Assembly (NCBI GenBank): GCA_963807085.1
Contig: CAWEBB010000017.1
Coordinates: forward strand, 1 to 64,000
Length of the DNA stretch: 64,000 nt
Reading direction: 5' to 3'
Source of the DNA: JACKII01 sp963807085
GTDB taxonomy: Bacteria > Pseudomonadota > Alphaproteobacteria > Bin95
Part shown: positions 37,258 through 46,553 of the stretch, in pieces
Layout of the letters: every line of letters begins with the position of its first letter
How positions within the stretch are numbered: position 1 is the first letter of the stretch
Program-made: the position numbers and the translations under genes
The notes under the pieces: model-generated
What the model was told of the DNA's origin: nothing
Databases searched by the model: none
Seen by the model: only the letters and a program-made list of their open reading frames with translations

Positions 37258-38896
37258 TCATCGCGGCGCGGCCGAAACAGGCAACGCCACACCGTCATGG
37301 CCAGGGTCGGCACCGCCCTCCAATCCGCCATCTGCTGCAATCGTGATGCCGTGCACGGCGGCGATGTGAAATGTCAGCGGAGAGCGGATCACCTCGTAGC
37401 CGTCTTCGCGCAACGGCTCGACCGTGTAGTCGGGAATGCGGTTGGTAATGTCGATGGCGTTGGAGGTCGCGGAAAAGCGCGGCGCCGAAACGGCCCGGTC
37501 AATGGGCATGTCGATGGTCGATCACATTCAGCAATCGCCTGCAAGACGCCCATGGCGATCTGCGTGCCGCCCGGGCGCGCCGAGCACCAGGCGCGGTCGC
37601 CGCCTTCGAACACAATGGTCGGGCAAAGGACGGAAAAGCGGCTCTTGCCCGGGGCGACCGAGCCCGCCCGACCCGGCCGCGGGTCGAACACCGCCATGCA
37701 GCCATTGTACATGAAGCCCAGGCCGTCGGTGATGACGCCCGATGGCATGCCGAGCGAATGGGTCATGGTCACGCAATTGCCGTCTTTGTCCACGACCGCC
37801 ACATGGGTTGTCTGCGGCGATTCGGCGGCCATTCGCTCCACATGCGCCCGCTCGCCAGCCTTGATGCGCCGCGGCGCATTCGGCGGCGTATTCCTTGCCC
37901 GTCAGCCGGTCGAGTGGCACGTTGACAAAGGCTGGGTCGCCGACATGTGCCTCCTTGTCCGCGGTGGCGGTCTTCATCGCCTCGCAGACCATGCGGATAT
38001 AGTCGGCGCGTGTTATGGCCCATGCCGCCGAGGTCGAAATGCTCCAGGATATTCAGCATCTCCAGCAGCATCACGCCGCCGCCGGGGGGTCGGTTGGACG
38101 CGACGCGCAGCCGCGATAGCTTGTCCCGAGCGGATCGGACCGGCCGGTGGTAGGCCTCCAGGTCCGTCTGGCGCAGCAGGCCGCCATTGGCGCGCATATC
38201 GGCGTCGATGGCGTCTGCGATCTCGCCTTTATAAAAGATGTCGACCCCATCGCGCCGATGCGGCGCAGGGTTTCGGCCATGTCCGGATTCACGACCCGCT
38301 CGCCGATGCGTTTCAGCCGGCGGCCGCCGGGCTCACGGAAATAGATCTCCGCCCGGTCTCGGTGAGGGCCAGCCGTTCGTCTACCTGCACCCGGCCCATC
38401 GTCGCACCATGGGTCCAGCAGAAATAGCACATGCGGCCGCACAGCAAAGCCCTGATCGGCCTGGGCGATGGCGGGCGTGACCACGTCCGCCCAGTCCCAC
38501 GTCCCAAAGTCGCGCACCGCCTCAAAATAGGCCTTCAGCGATGCCCGGCGTCGGTGATCGAGCCATAGCCGAGATCGTTGACATTGTCTTTCAGGACGAA
38601 GCCGAAGCCGTCGCGGGCCTCGCCTCGATCAGCAGGTCGTGCCACATATCGGGCGTGGCCTGAGCGGGGTCTTGCCGTGAAAGTCGAGACAGGTATGCAC
38701 GCCCTTTGCCGGCATATAGACCTGCAGTTGCCGAAGCCGGCGATGCCGCACATCTGCGGATCGACCACGCCCTGCACCAGCGCCGCGGCCATCGCCGCGT
38801 CAACCGCATTGCCGCCGGCATCAAGACGCGCGCGCCAGCCTCGGAAGCTTCCGGCTGGGCGGTAACAATCATGGCTTTGGGCACTATTGGGAGCAT
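37258..38896 (-). pseudogene. ggt: Multiply frameshifted gamma-glutamyltransferase
   Basis: The three minus-strand frames alternately spell a whole GGT of about 545 residues. MIVTAQPEASEAGARVL starts the sequence, then GGNAVDAAMAAALVQGVVDPQMCGIAGFG, FVLKDNVNDLGYGSITDAG and DWADVVTPAIAQADQGF. FYKG-type and GGLLRQTDLEAYH, then RPPGGGVMLLEMLNILEHFDLG follow. QTTHVAVVDKDGNCVTMTHSLG carries the catalytic Thr, then GTQIAMGVLQ and DYTVEPLREDGYEV close the frame. At least eight shifts are needed between 38,820 and 37,510. Protein-level conservation is still high, so decay is very recent or the stretch is poorly sequenced. Intact GGT cleaves glutathione and gamma-glutamyl amides in the periplasm. Confidence 0.75.
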
Positions 38897-38918
38897 CGTC
38901 TAAGGATCCTCGAACAAG

Positions 38919-38948
38919 AAAGGCCCCGGACGCATATCCAGGGCCTTT
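38919..38948 (-). terminator. Rho-independent terminator of gltA
   Basis: An 8-bp arm pair AAAGGCCC / GGGCCTTT, extended by a GG/CC pair after one mismatch, lies 45 bases past the citrate synthase stop. Read on the minus strand it is followed by CTTGTTCG, and the A-run at its foot makes it usable in both directions, so it may also close the ggt locus. Confidence 0.7.
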
Positions 38949-38992
38949 ATCAGAGCTGTTAGCGGCTTGCCGATCAAGCCCCGAGGCTGTTT

Positions 38993-40297
38993 CTAGCGTT
39001 GGCCGATCTTGACATAGTCGCGCTGGGCGACACCCGTATAGAGTTGACGGGGACGGTTGATTTTCTGGCTCGGGTCTTCGATCAACTCGCTCCACTGGCT
39101 TATCCACCCGACCGTGCGGCCGATGGCGAACAGCGCGGTGAACATGCTGACCGGGAAGCCCATGGCCTTCAGCATAAAGCCCGAATAGAAATCGACATTG
39201 GGATAGAGCTTGCGCTGAATGAAGTAATCGTCTTCGAGCGCAATTCGCTCCAACTCTACCGCCACTTCCATCAGCGGATCTGTCATGCCCAATTCGTTCA
39301 GCATCTCATGGGCGGCCTTTTGAATCACCGTCGCCCGCGGATCGAAGTTTTTGTAGACGCGATGGCCGAAACCAAACAGGCGGAAGGGATCGTCAGGATC
39401 CTTGGCCTTCTTGACCATATCCGGCACGCGATCTTTGCTGCCGATTTCGGTCAGCATCTTCAGCACTTCTTCGTTGGCGCCACCGTGGGACGGCCCCCAG
39501 AGTGCTGCGCAACCGGCGGCGATGCAGGCAAACGGGTTGGCGCCTGTGGAGCCTGCCATCCGCACGGTCGAGGTGCCGGCGTTCTGCTCATGATCGGCGT
39601 GCAGGATGAAGATCAGGTCCAGCGCCTTGGCCACGACCTCGTTGACCTTGTAATCCTCCGCCGGCACCGCGTGGCACATTTGCAGGAAGTTGGCGGCATA
39701 GCCCAGATCATTGCGGGGATACACAAACGGCTGGCCGATGGAATACTTATAAGCCCAGGCGGCAATCGTCGGCATTTTCGCGATCAACCGGTGGCTGGCG
39801 ACCATGCGATGGTGCGGATCGTCGATGTCGGTCGAGTCGTGATAAAAGGCCGACATCGCGCCGACCACGCCGCACATCACCGCCATGGGATGAGCGTCAC
39901 GGCGGAAGCCACGATAAAATGTCTGCATCTGATCGTGCAGCATGGTGTGGTGAGTGATGGTGTGCTCGAACGTGTCGTACTGCTCCTTGTCCGGCAACTC
40001 GCCGTTCATCAAAAGGTAGCAGACTTCCATATAGTTCGATTGTTCGGCCAATTGTTCGATCGGATAGCCGCGATAGAGCAGCACGCCTTCGTCGCCATCG
40101 ATATAGGTCACCTTGGACTGACAAGAGCCCGTCGCGGTGTAGCCGGGGTCAAAGGTGAAGTAGCCGAGGTCTTTGTACAAAGAGCGGATGTCAATCACTG
40201 GCGCGCCAGCCGTGCCGTGCAGTACCGGCAGTACGGCCTCTTTTCCCGTCGCGCTGTCGCTGATCGTTACCGTATGGTTCGTTCCAGAATCCGGCAT
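38993..40297 (-). CDS. gltA: Citrate synthase
   Basis: 434 residues, the length of type II (hexameric, Gram-negative) citrate synthases. The catalytic His of GPSHGGANEEVLKML near 270, the second His in FGHRVYKNFDPRATV near 310, and the Asp in NVDFYSGFMLKAMGFP near 365 are present. LHADHEQNAGTSTVRMAGSTGANPFACIAAG is the oxaloacetate-binding region. It condenses acetyl-CoA with oxaloacetate as the entry to the TCA cycle in the cytoplasm. The N-terminal beta domain (VLHGTAGAPVIDIRSLYKDLGYFTFDPGYTATGSC) is also typical of type II. It follows gltX with a 176-base gap, which leaves room for its own promoter, and ends at a clear terminator. Confidence 0.96.
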   Translation of the reverse strand: MPDSGTNHTVTISDSATGKEAVLPVLHGTAGAPVIDIRSLYKDLGYFTFDPGYTATGSCQSKVTYIDGDEGVLLYRGYPIEQLAEQSNYMEVCYLLMNGELPDKEQYDTFEHTITHHTMLHDQMQTFYRGFRRDAHPMAVMCGVVGAMSAFYHDSTDIDDPHHRMVASHRLIAKMPTIAAWAYKYSIGQPFVYPRNDLGYAANFLQMCHAVPAEDYKVNEVVAKALDLIFILHADHEQNAGTSTVRMAGSTGANPFACIAAGCAALWGPSHGGANEEVLKMLTEIGSKDRVPDMVKKAKDPDDPFRLFGFGHRVYKNFDPRATVIQKAAHEMLNELGMTDPLMEVAVELERIALEDDYFIQRKLYPNVDFYSGFMLKAMGFPVSMFTALFAIGRTVGWISQWSELIEDPSQKINRPRQLYTGVAQRDYVKIGQR

Positions 40298-40473
40298 CGT
40301 TGTCCTCGTTCTTGTCTATGACCGGTCATCGAGATACCGGTCCCGTGGCTTGATGTTTGCGGTGCAGCATAATGGCGCAGTCGATTTATTGCAATGCAAA
40401 CAATTCGGCCGGCTCCTGCTGAGCCCGAACGCCTATGGATGCTCCACCAAAGTCGGAAATGCAAGACGTTGAC

Positions 40474-41883
40474 TCACACACTTGTTTGTGTTTGCGCTCT
40501 TATGCGCGATAAACTCTCGACGCGGCCAAGTATCCGCATGACCTCAAACATGCTGGGCGAAGTGTTGCTGCCAGCGATGGCCGCGCGTAGCGGTTGGGCC
40601 ATTTGCACCAGCTTCACGCCTTCGTCCTCGGCGACCGCACGCACGGCGGCTTCCAGCGCTTCATCGTCCCAGTTATCCAAGCATTCCAGCATTTTCGCCA
40701 AACGGGCCAGCCGTGCGCGCGCATCATCATCCAGGATTTTCTGTGCCTTGTCGTTCAACGGCTGCGCACCGTCACGCGCATAAAATACCGCGCTTTCCGC
40801 CAGTTCGACAACCGTTTTTGCCCGGCTCTTAAGGCCGTCCATTCCTGCCAGCAGCCGCTCATGCACCGTAGTGTCCACCGTCTGGCCGTGTTCGCTTTCG
40901 AGTAGTGGCTCGATCAGCGCGACCAGCCGCGCATCGTTTGCAACGCGCATGTAATGGCCGTTCATGTTCAGCAGCCGGGGCATGTCGAAGCGCGCGGCCG
41001 AGCGGCCGACGGCATCAATATCGAACAGCTCCACCGCCCGTTCGGTCGAGATGATCTCCTCCTCACCATAGCTCCAGCCGAGCCGGAACAGATAGTTCCG
41101 CATGGCCTCCGGCAGAAAGCCCATGTCGCGATAGGCATCGACGCCGAGCGCGCCGTGCCGCTTCGACATTTTCGCGCCGTCCTGCCCGTGGATCAGTGGA
41201 ATATGCGCGAAATCCGGCAGGTCCCAGCGCATGGCCTTGAACACCTGTGCCTGCCGGAACGCATTGTTCAGGTGGTCGTCGCCGCGGATCACATGGGTGA
41301 TGCCCATATCGTGATCGTCCACCACAACGCTTAGCATGTAAGTCGGCGTGCCGTCGGCCCGCAGCAGGACCATGTCGTCCATCTCTGCATTCCGAACGGT
41401 GATGGTGCCTTGCACCAGGTCGGCGATGGTGGTCTCGCCCTCTTGCGGTGCCTTCAGGCGGATCACGGGATCGACGCCGGCGGGCGCTTGCGACGGGTCG
41501 CGGTCGCGCCAAGTGCCGTCATAGCGCATGGGCCGCTTTTCGGCACGTGCCCGCTCCCGCATTTCGGCGAGTTCCTCCGGCGAGCAATAGCAGCGGTAGG
41601 CATGGCCCGCCTCCAGCATCTGCCGCACGACCTCCGCGTGCCGCGTCTGGCGGGACGCCTGGAAGACCGGCTCACCGTCCCAGTCCAATTCCAGCCAGCG
41701 CAGGCCGTTCAAAATAGCCTCAACCGCCTCCGGCGTGGAGCGCTTCCGGTCAGTATCTTCAACTCTTAGTAAGAATTTGCCGCCATGGTGACGGGTAAAC
41801 AGCCAGTTAAACAGCGCGGTCCGCGCACCGCCGATATGCAGAAAGCCGGTGGGGGACGGCGCAAAACGGGTGACGACTGTCAT
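40474..41883 (-). CDS. gltX: Glutamyl-tRNA synthetase
   Basis: 469 residues. The class I signature HIGH reads PSPTGFLHIGGARTALFNWLF at the N-terminus and KMSKS reads QDGAKMSKRHGALGVDAYRDMG near 240. The CYCSPEELAEMRERARAEKRPMRYDGTWRD segment after the Rossmann core is typical of bacterial GluRS, as is the helical anticodon domain. It charges tRNA-Glu. Alphaproteobacteria often carry two GluRS, one also charging tRNA-Gln for amidotransfer, and which kind this is cannot be told. The start at 41883 is firm because the HIGH motif lies 9 residues in. comEC is divergent with 129 bases between. Confidence 0.95.
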   Translation of the reverse strand: MTVVTRFAPSPTGFLHIGGARTALFNWLFTRHHGGKFLLRVEDTDRKRSTPEAVEAILNGLRWLELDWDGEPVFQASRQTRHAEVVRQMLEAGHAYRCYCSPEELAEMRERARAEKRPMRYDGTWRDRDPSQAPAGVDPVIRLKAPQEGETTIADLVQGTITVRNAEMDDMVLLRADGTPTYMLSVVVDDHDMGITHVIRGDDHLNNAFRQAQVFKAMRWDLPDFAHIPLIHGQDGAKMSKRHGALGVDAYRDMGFLPEAMRNYLFRLGWSYGEEEIISTERAVELFDIDAVGRSAARFDMPRLLNMNGHYMRVANDARLVALIEPLLESEHGQTVDTTVHERLLAGMDGLKSRAKTVVELAESAVFYARDGAQPLNDKAQKILDDDARARLARLAKMLECLDNWDDEALEAAVRAVAEDEGVKLVQMAQPLRAAIAGSNTSPSMFEVMRILGRVESLSRIRAQTQTSV

Positions 41884-42012
41884 GCGTGCAGGACCAATTC
41901 ATTGGATGGAGGCAATCCGCCTGTCAGGCAGCGCGGCCAATTCCGGGCGGTATATCCCCATGCGGGCGCCTTTCGTCAATAGCGCGGGCAGGACGTCGCC
42001 TGGGAACTCGCC

Positions 42013-44052
42013 ATGACGCAACCGCTCTGGCTGGCCGGCGAATGGACCGGTGAACGGAAAGGCGCGGCAGGCTGGCTGGCAGCGCTTTGGCAGGCCGAAG
42101 CGCACCGGCGCCCGCTTTGGCTCGCCGTGGCATTTGGGGCCGGGACCGCCGCCTATTTCGTCGCGCCGGAAGAGCCGACACTCTGGCTGCCGCTGGCATT
42201 CACCAGTCCGGCGCTGGCATTGCTGCTGACCGGCACGGCGGCCGCCTGGCGGGCATTCGCATGGCTGTTGCTGATGTTCGCGCTGGGCTTCGGCTCTGGC
42301 ATGACCCGGGTCATGCTGGCGGATGCGCCCCGCCTCGACCGTGGGACGCAGCGGTTCGAGGCGGAAGCCTGCATCCGTGAAATCACCCCGCGCGCCACCT
42401 ACACACAATTGATTGCAAACCGGTGGAGCGGGACGGCTCCCATGCCGGAAGGTTTCGCCGCCAACCTCCGTTGGCGCTCGCCACCCGCCGACCTGCGCGC
42501 GGGAGAGCGCATCCGGGCGTCCGTGCGGCTGTTTCCGGTCGATGGGCCCATCTATCCCGGCAGCTACGACCCCCGTCGCATTGCCTATTTCGAGGGCGTT
42601 GGCGGCGAGGGCTGGATCGGCCGCGCGACCGAACGCATCGGTCTTTGCCGCCCGCCCACGGGCCTGGAGCATGCGCGCCATTGGTTCCGGGATCGGTTGC
42701 TGGAGGCGGTGCCTGGTCCGGCTGGCGGCCTGCTGGTTGGGGTCACGACCGGCTGGCGGGGCGATATCCCGCGCGAGCAGATCGACGCCATGCGGGATGC
42801 CGGCCTCGGCCATCTGCTCGCCATTTCTGGCCTGCATGTGGGGCTGGTGGTGGGGCTGATTATCTTGACGGTGCGCTCCACGCTGGCGCTGATACCGGCG
42901 ATCGCGCTGCGCTATCCGATCAAGAAATGGGCGGCGGCGGCAGGCTTGACCGTCGGCCTGATCTATCTGGCGTTTTCCGGCGGCAGCGTGCCGACGCAGC
43001 GCGCCATGATCATGTTGGGCCTGGTGCTGGTGGCGCTGCTGTTCGACCGGATCGAGCTTTCGATGCGGCCGATCGCGTGGGCCGCGGTAATAGTCTTGGC
43101 CGTGTCGCCCGAGGCGATCCTCTCTCCCAGTTTTCACCTTTCCTTTGCCGCCGTTATCGGCCTGGTCGCGGTGTTCGAGACCTGGCGGCGGTGGCGCAAC
43201 AGACATGGCCGGATCGGCCACCGCTGGCCCTGGGCTGCCCGCTATCTGGTCGGCGTGACCGCCACCACGCTGATCGCCACCTTCGCGACCATGCCGTTCG
43301 CGGCGTTCCATTTTCACCGCATTGCACTGGTGGGGCTGGCGGCCAACCTGGTGGCGGTGCCGGTGTTTGCTTTCTGGGTGATGCCGCTCCTGTTGGTCGG
43401 GGTCGCGCTGTTGCCCTTCGGTTTGGAGGCACTGCCCTGGCAGGCTGCCGGCATGGCGGCCGACCTGATCTATGGCATCGCCGGAACCCTGACTTCCTGG
43501 GAGGGCGCCGTCGCCAAGGTGGGGATCGTACCGGAGTGGGGTATCGCACTGATGGCCATCGGCGGCCTCTGGTGGGCGATCTGGCAGGAACGCTGGCGCT
43601 GGGCCGGGCTAGCCGTTGGTCTCGCCGGACTGATCGCCCCGTTTGCCGCCTCGCCGCCCGACATGATCCTCGCGGAAAAGCACTTGGCCTTTTACGCAGG
43701 TGGCGGGCGTTATTGGTTGCAGGGCAGACAGGGCTTCGTTCCCTATATCTGGTTTCGGGAAACCGGGAGCGCGCCCCTGCCCTGGCCTGAGTTCGAGGGC
43801 ATCGGCGACAACGGCCGGAGCCTGTTTTGCGATGACCAAGCCTGCCGCTACACCACGCCGGACGGCAGTCTTGCCGCCGTGACGGACCCGGCCGCGGCGG
43901 CGGACTGCCGGCAGGCCGCCTTCGCCGTCGGGCGCTGGCCCATGCGCGGCTGCACCCGCTGGCCGCGCTATGGCGAGACCCTGATCATCGAGTTGGAGGA
44001 CGGGACGGCCACGGTCGAAAGCAGTTGGGGCGGCGAGCGTCCCTGGAATTGA
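42013..44052 (+). CDS. comEC: ComEC/Rec2 family DNA-import channel protein
   Basis: 679 residues. The DUF4131 N-terminal region carries two or three TM segments (about residues 38-95) and an OB-like soluble domain with SYDPRRIAYFEGVGGEGWIGRA. The competence core follows: GLLVGVTTGWRGDIPREQIDAMRDAGLGHLLAISGLHVGLV near 240, and the GGSVPTQRAMIMLGLVLVALL block near 325, then about six more TM segments. The C-terminal beta-lactamase-like domain of longer ComEC proteins is reduced to a short CGR-like tail. ComEC moves one DNA strand across the inner membrane during transformation. It is divergent from gltX, a common alphaproteobacterial neighbourhood. Confidence 0.9.
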   Translation: MTQPLWLAGEWTGERKGAAGWLAALWQAEAHRRPLWLAVAFGAGTAAYFVAPEEPTLWLPLAFTSPALALLLTGTAAAWRAFAWLLLMFALGFGSGMTRVMLADAPRLDRGTQRFEAEACIREITPRATYTQLIANRWSGTAPMPEGFAANLRWRSPPADLRAGERIRASVRLFPVDGPIYPGSYDPRRIAYFEGVGGEGWIGRATERIGLCRPPTGLEHARHWFRDRLLEAVPGPAGGLLVGVTTGWRGDIPREQIDAMRDAGLGHLLAISGLHVGLVVGLIILTVRSTLALIPAIALRYPIKKWAAAAGLTVGLIYLAFSGGSVPTQRAMIMLGLVLVALLFDRIELSMRPIAWAAVIVLAVSPEAILSPSFHLSFAAVIGLVAVFETWRRWRNRHGRIGHRWPWAARYLVGVTATTLIATFATMPFAAFHFHRIALVGLAANLVAVPVFAFWVMPLLLVGVALLPFGLEALPWQAAGMAADLIYGIAGTLTSWEGAVAKVGIVPEWGIALMAIGGLWWAIWQERWRWAGLAVGLAGLIAPFAASPPDMILAEKHLAFYAGGGRYWLQGRQGFVPYIWFRETGSAPLPWPEFEGIGDNGRSLFCDDQACRYTTPDGSLAAVTDPAAAADCRQAAFAVGRWPMRGCTRWPRYGETLIIELEDGTATVESSWGGERPWN

Positions 44053-44143
44053 GTCCAGTGTCCCTACTCGCCGCTTGGAGGCGGCATGCGGCGATGCTTA
44101 AGTGGGCGAGCCACCCACAACGTCTCACCCATGGAGCCTGTCT

Positions 44144-44449
44144 ATGTCCGCCTATCTGATTGTCCGCGCCGTCGTCGCCGAAGCCGACCGGGAAGCTTTC
44201 GACAAGTGGTATGAGGCCGAGCACCTGCCGGATGCGACGAAGGCATTCAGCGCCCTTTCCGCCCGGCGCGGTTGGAGCGATGTGACGCCCAGCCTTCACT
44301 ACGCCATCTATGAATTCCGCGACCTTGCCCATGTGCGCGAGGCAACGGGCGGCTCGGAAATCAAAGAATTGATCGCCGAGTTCGACCGGGTCTGGCAGGA
44401 CCGTGTAACGCGCGAGCGGGAAATCATCGGCATCGCCCAAACCCTTTAA
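44144..44449 (+). CDS. Small dimeric alpha/beta-barrel-type protein
   Basis: 101 residues from the ATG at 44144 (MSAYLIVRAVV). The sequence pattern VAEADREAFDKWYEAEHLPDATKAFSALSARRGW with a later YEFRDLAHVREATGG resembles EthD/DUF4286-type ferredoxin-like dimers in which the WY.xEHLP segment lines the active site. Upstream codons in the same frame are not homologous. No catalytic role is assigned; such proteins often break down or isomerise small aromatic or amino compounds. It lies between comEC and the convergent tsaD stop (12 bases). Confidence 0.65.
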   Translation: MSAYLIVRAVVAEADREAFDKWYEAEHLPDATKAFSALSARRGWSDVTPSLHYAIYEFRDLAHVREATGGSEIKELIAEFDRVWQDRVTREREIIGIAQTL

Positions 44450-44461
44450 CTAGGTAGCTCC

Positions 44462-45508
44462 CTAAACAGGCAGGCCGGTCGGTTCGGTCAGCGGCCAGCG
44501 CGGCCTGGGCGCGGTGTCCAGCGGGTCGGATTGGCCCAGCCGGTAACGCTCCAGTCCCGCCCACGCCACCATTGCCCCGTTGTCGGTACAGAGCGATGGC
44601 GGCGGCAGGAACAGCGCCATCCCTTCCGCCGCCAACATCTCCTCCATGCGCCCGCGCAGGTAGCGGTTGGCGGCGACACCGCCCGCCACCACCATCCGTT
44701 CGCACGATCCGTAGTCGGCGGCAAATCGGACAATCGCGGCCCGGCTCCGGTCGATGAGGACATCGCCGCAGGCTCGCTGAAAGCTGGCGCACAGATCCGC
44801 CGCCCGCTGATCGTCGGCGGCGCCTGCTGGCATGGCCTGAATGGTTTGGCGGACGGCGGTTTTCAGACCGGCAAAGGAAAAATCGCATCCGGCCCGGCCA
44901 AGCAGCGGTCGGGGCAGCGCAAAGCGGCCGGGATCACCCTGTCGAGCCAGCCGCTCGACTGCCGGACCGCCCGGATAGCCGAGGCCCAGCAGCCGGGCAG
45001 TCTTGTCGAACGCCTCGCCCAGCGCATCGTCAATCGTCTGCCCGTAAAGCCGATACTGTCCTACGCCCTCCACCGCGAGCAATTGACAATGGCCGCCGGA
45101 GACGAGCAGCAGCAAGAACGGAAACGCCACATCGTCGGACAGTCGGGCTGAAAGTGCATGCGCCTCCAGGTGATTGACGGCGACAAAGGGCTTGCCCCAG
45201 GCATAGGCCAGCGCCTTTGCCATGGTCGCGCCAACTATCACGCCGCCGATCAGGCCAGGCCCGGTCGTGGCCGCGACCGCATCCAGCGCCGAGGGGGAAA
45301 TATCTGCCTTCCGCAGGCTTTGGGCGACCAGCGGCTGCAGGCGCTCCAGGTGGGCGCGCGCGGCGATCTCCGGCACGACGCCACCATAGGGCGCATGCGC
45401 CGCCAGTTGACTGAACAGGCAGTGGCCGAGAATTTGCCGGTCGTCGGAGACACACGCAACCGCGGTCTCGTCACAGCTGGTTTCGATGCCCAGTACCAGA
45501 AAAGAAAT
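44462..45508 (-). CDS. tsaD: tRNA N6-adenosine threonylcarbamoyltransferase, likely AUU start
   Basis: 348 residues if translation starts at the AUU at 45508, giving MSFLVLGIETSCDETAVACVSDD, the exact family N-terminus. No ATG, GTG or TTG is in frame between an upstream TAG and codon 45; an ATG at 45376 would remove the ATP-binding N-terminal strand and cannot make a working protein. GAGGA lies seven bases upstream of the AUU. A CTG at 45499 is an alternative. The iron-ligand motif HLEAH (VNHLEAHALSA), DDALGEAFDKTARLLGLGYPGGP and the C-terminal CTDNGAMVAWAG are intact. TsaD with TsaB/TsaE makes the t6A37 modification of ANN-decoding tRNAs. It is divergent from hemC. Confidence 0.93.
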   Translation of the reverse strand: MSFLVLGIETSCDETAVACVSDDRQILGHCLFSQLAAHAPYGGVVPEIAARAHLERLQPLVAQSLRKADISPSALDAVAATTGPGLIGGVIVGATMAKALAYAWGKPFVAVNHLEAHALSARLSDDVAFPFLLLLVSGGHCQLLAVEGVGQYRLYGQTIDDALGEAFDKTARLLGLGYPGGPAVERLARQGDPGRFALPRPLLGRAGCDFSFAGLKTAVRQTIQAMPAGAADDQRAADLCASFQRACGDVLIDRSRAAIVRFAADYGSCERMVVAGGVAANRYLRGRMEEMLAAEGMALFLPPPSLCTDNGAMVAWAGLERYRLGQSDPLDTAPRPRWPLTEPTGLPV

Positions 45509-45520
45509 GGTCGTGTCCTC
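45509..45520 (-). promoter_or_regulatory. Shine-Dalgarno supporting an AUU start for tsaD
   Basis: On the minus strand GAGGA (45520-45516) precedes the ATT at 45508 by seven bases. In-frame TAG lies five codons upstream of the ATT, so no other conventional start is available for the full-length protein. AUU starts are known to be read weakly and can be sensitive to IF3, as in infC. Confidence 0.65.
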
Positions 45521-45593
45521 GCGCTATACGCGCTATGCGGGTCAGGGATAGCTCTTGATCGCAGTTGTTATCGGTGCTTGCTAGGGACCTGCC

Positions 45594-46553
45594 ATGCCCG
45601 TCAACCGTCTTCCGATCAAAATCGGCACGAGAGGCAGCCCGTTGGCCCTGTATCAGGCCAATGCTGTTGCGGCTGCCCTCAGACGAAGCGACCCGGCACT
45701 GGACCGGGAAGATGCCTTCGAAATCGTAGTCATCCGAACAACCGGCGACCGCATTCAACACCAGCGGCTTGCCGAACTTGGGGGCAAGGCCCTGTTTACG
45801 CAAGAGATCGAGCGGGCACTCGAATTGGGCGGGATTGATATCGCGGTCCATTCTGCCAAGGACGTGGAAACCGAACTCACCGATGGCACATGCCTGGCGG
45901 CGGTTTTGCCCCGCGCGGACCGGCGCGATGCCCTGGTTGCACCCCGCTTCCGCTCCATCGCGGCATTGCCAAATGGCGGCACGGTGGGAACCGCATCGCT
46001 CCGCCGCCAGGCGCAATTGCTCCGCCAGCGGCCCGACTTGACCGTCGTTCTTTTCCGCGGCAATGTCGAGTCGCGCTTGCGAAAGCTCGCGGAGGGGCAG
46101 GTCGACGCCACGTTTCTTGCTGTCGCGGGGCTACAGCGCCTGGGGAAGGCGGATGTTATATCCGCAATCCTGGAAGCAGACGAGATGATGCCGGCGGTCG
46201 GTCAGGGCGCGATCGTCGTTCAGGCAAAAGAAGCCGACTCAGAATTGCTGTCGGCACTGACGGCGATCAACCATGCGGCGAGTGCGGCAGAGGTTCGCGC
46301 GGAACGCGCGGTACTGGCCTCGTTGGGCGGTTCGTGCGATACCCCTGTGGGCGTCATGGCTGTCGCCGATACATTCGGGCGTCTGCGTCTCGACGCAGTA
46401 ATATTGCGCGCGGATGGCAGTAAGGAATGGCGGTCATCTGCTGCCGGAAGCGTAAACGACGCCAATCGTTTGGGAACAGAGGTAGGGACGAGTTTAGCGA
46501 ACCGATGCGATCCCGATCTCCTCTTACCTCCAAACGGCGCTTCGACCGGATAA
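45594..46553 (+). CDS. hemC: Porphobilinogen deaminase (hydroxymethylbilane synthase)
   Basis: 319 residues, ATG 45594. Polymerises four porphobilinogens to hydroxymethylbilane in the heme pathway. GTRGSPLALYQA at residue 11, IRTTGDRIQ with the catalytic Asp region near 48, DIAVHSAKDVET near 82, TVGTASLRRQAQL near 130, FRGNVESRLRKL near 154, and the dipyrromethane-bearing Cys248 in LASLGGSCDTPVGV are all present. The C-terminal domain is a little shorter and less conserved, as usual. It starts 85 bases from the divergent tsaD and overlaps the next frame, forming the hemC-hemD/Mic60-hemY operon. Confidence 0.95.
   Translation: MPVNRLPIKIGTRGSPLALYQANAVAAALRRSDPALDREDAFEIVVIRTTGDRIQHQRLAELGGKALFTQEIERALELGGIDIAVHSAKDVETELTDGTCLAAVLPRADRRDALVAPRFRSIAALPNGGTVGTASLRRQAQLLRQRPDLTVVLFRGNVESRLRKLAEGQVDATFLAVAGLQRLGKADVISAILEADEMMPAVGQGAIVVQAKEADSELLSALTAINHAASAAEVRAERAVLASLGGSCDTPVGVMAVADTFGRLRLDAVILRADGSKEWRSSAAGSVNDANRLGTEVGTSLANRCDPDLLLPPNGASTG

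Noticed and set aside
38999..40321. 440-codon plus-strand frame opposite gltA
   Set aside because: Antisense to an intact citrate synthase; no homology pattern.
41899..43317. Long Gln/Arg/His-rich frame opposite comEC
   Set aside because: Composition is typical of an antisense shadow of a membrane protein gene and it has no motifs.
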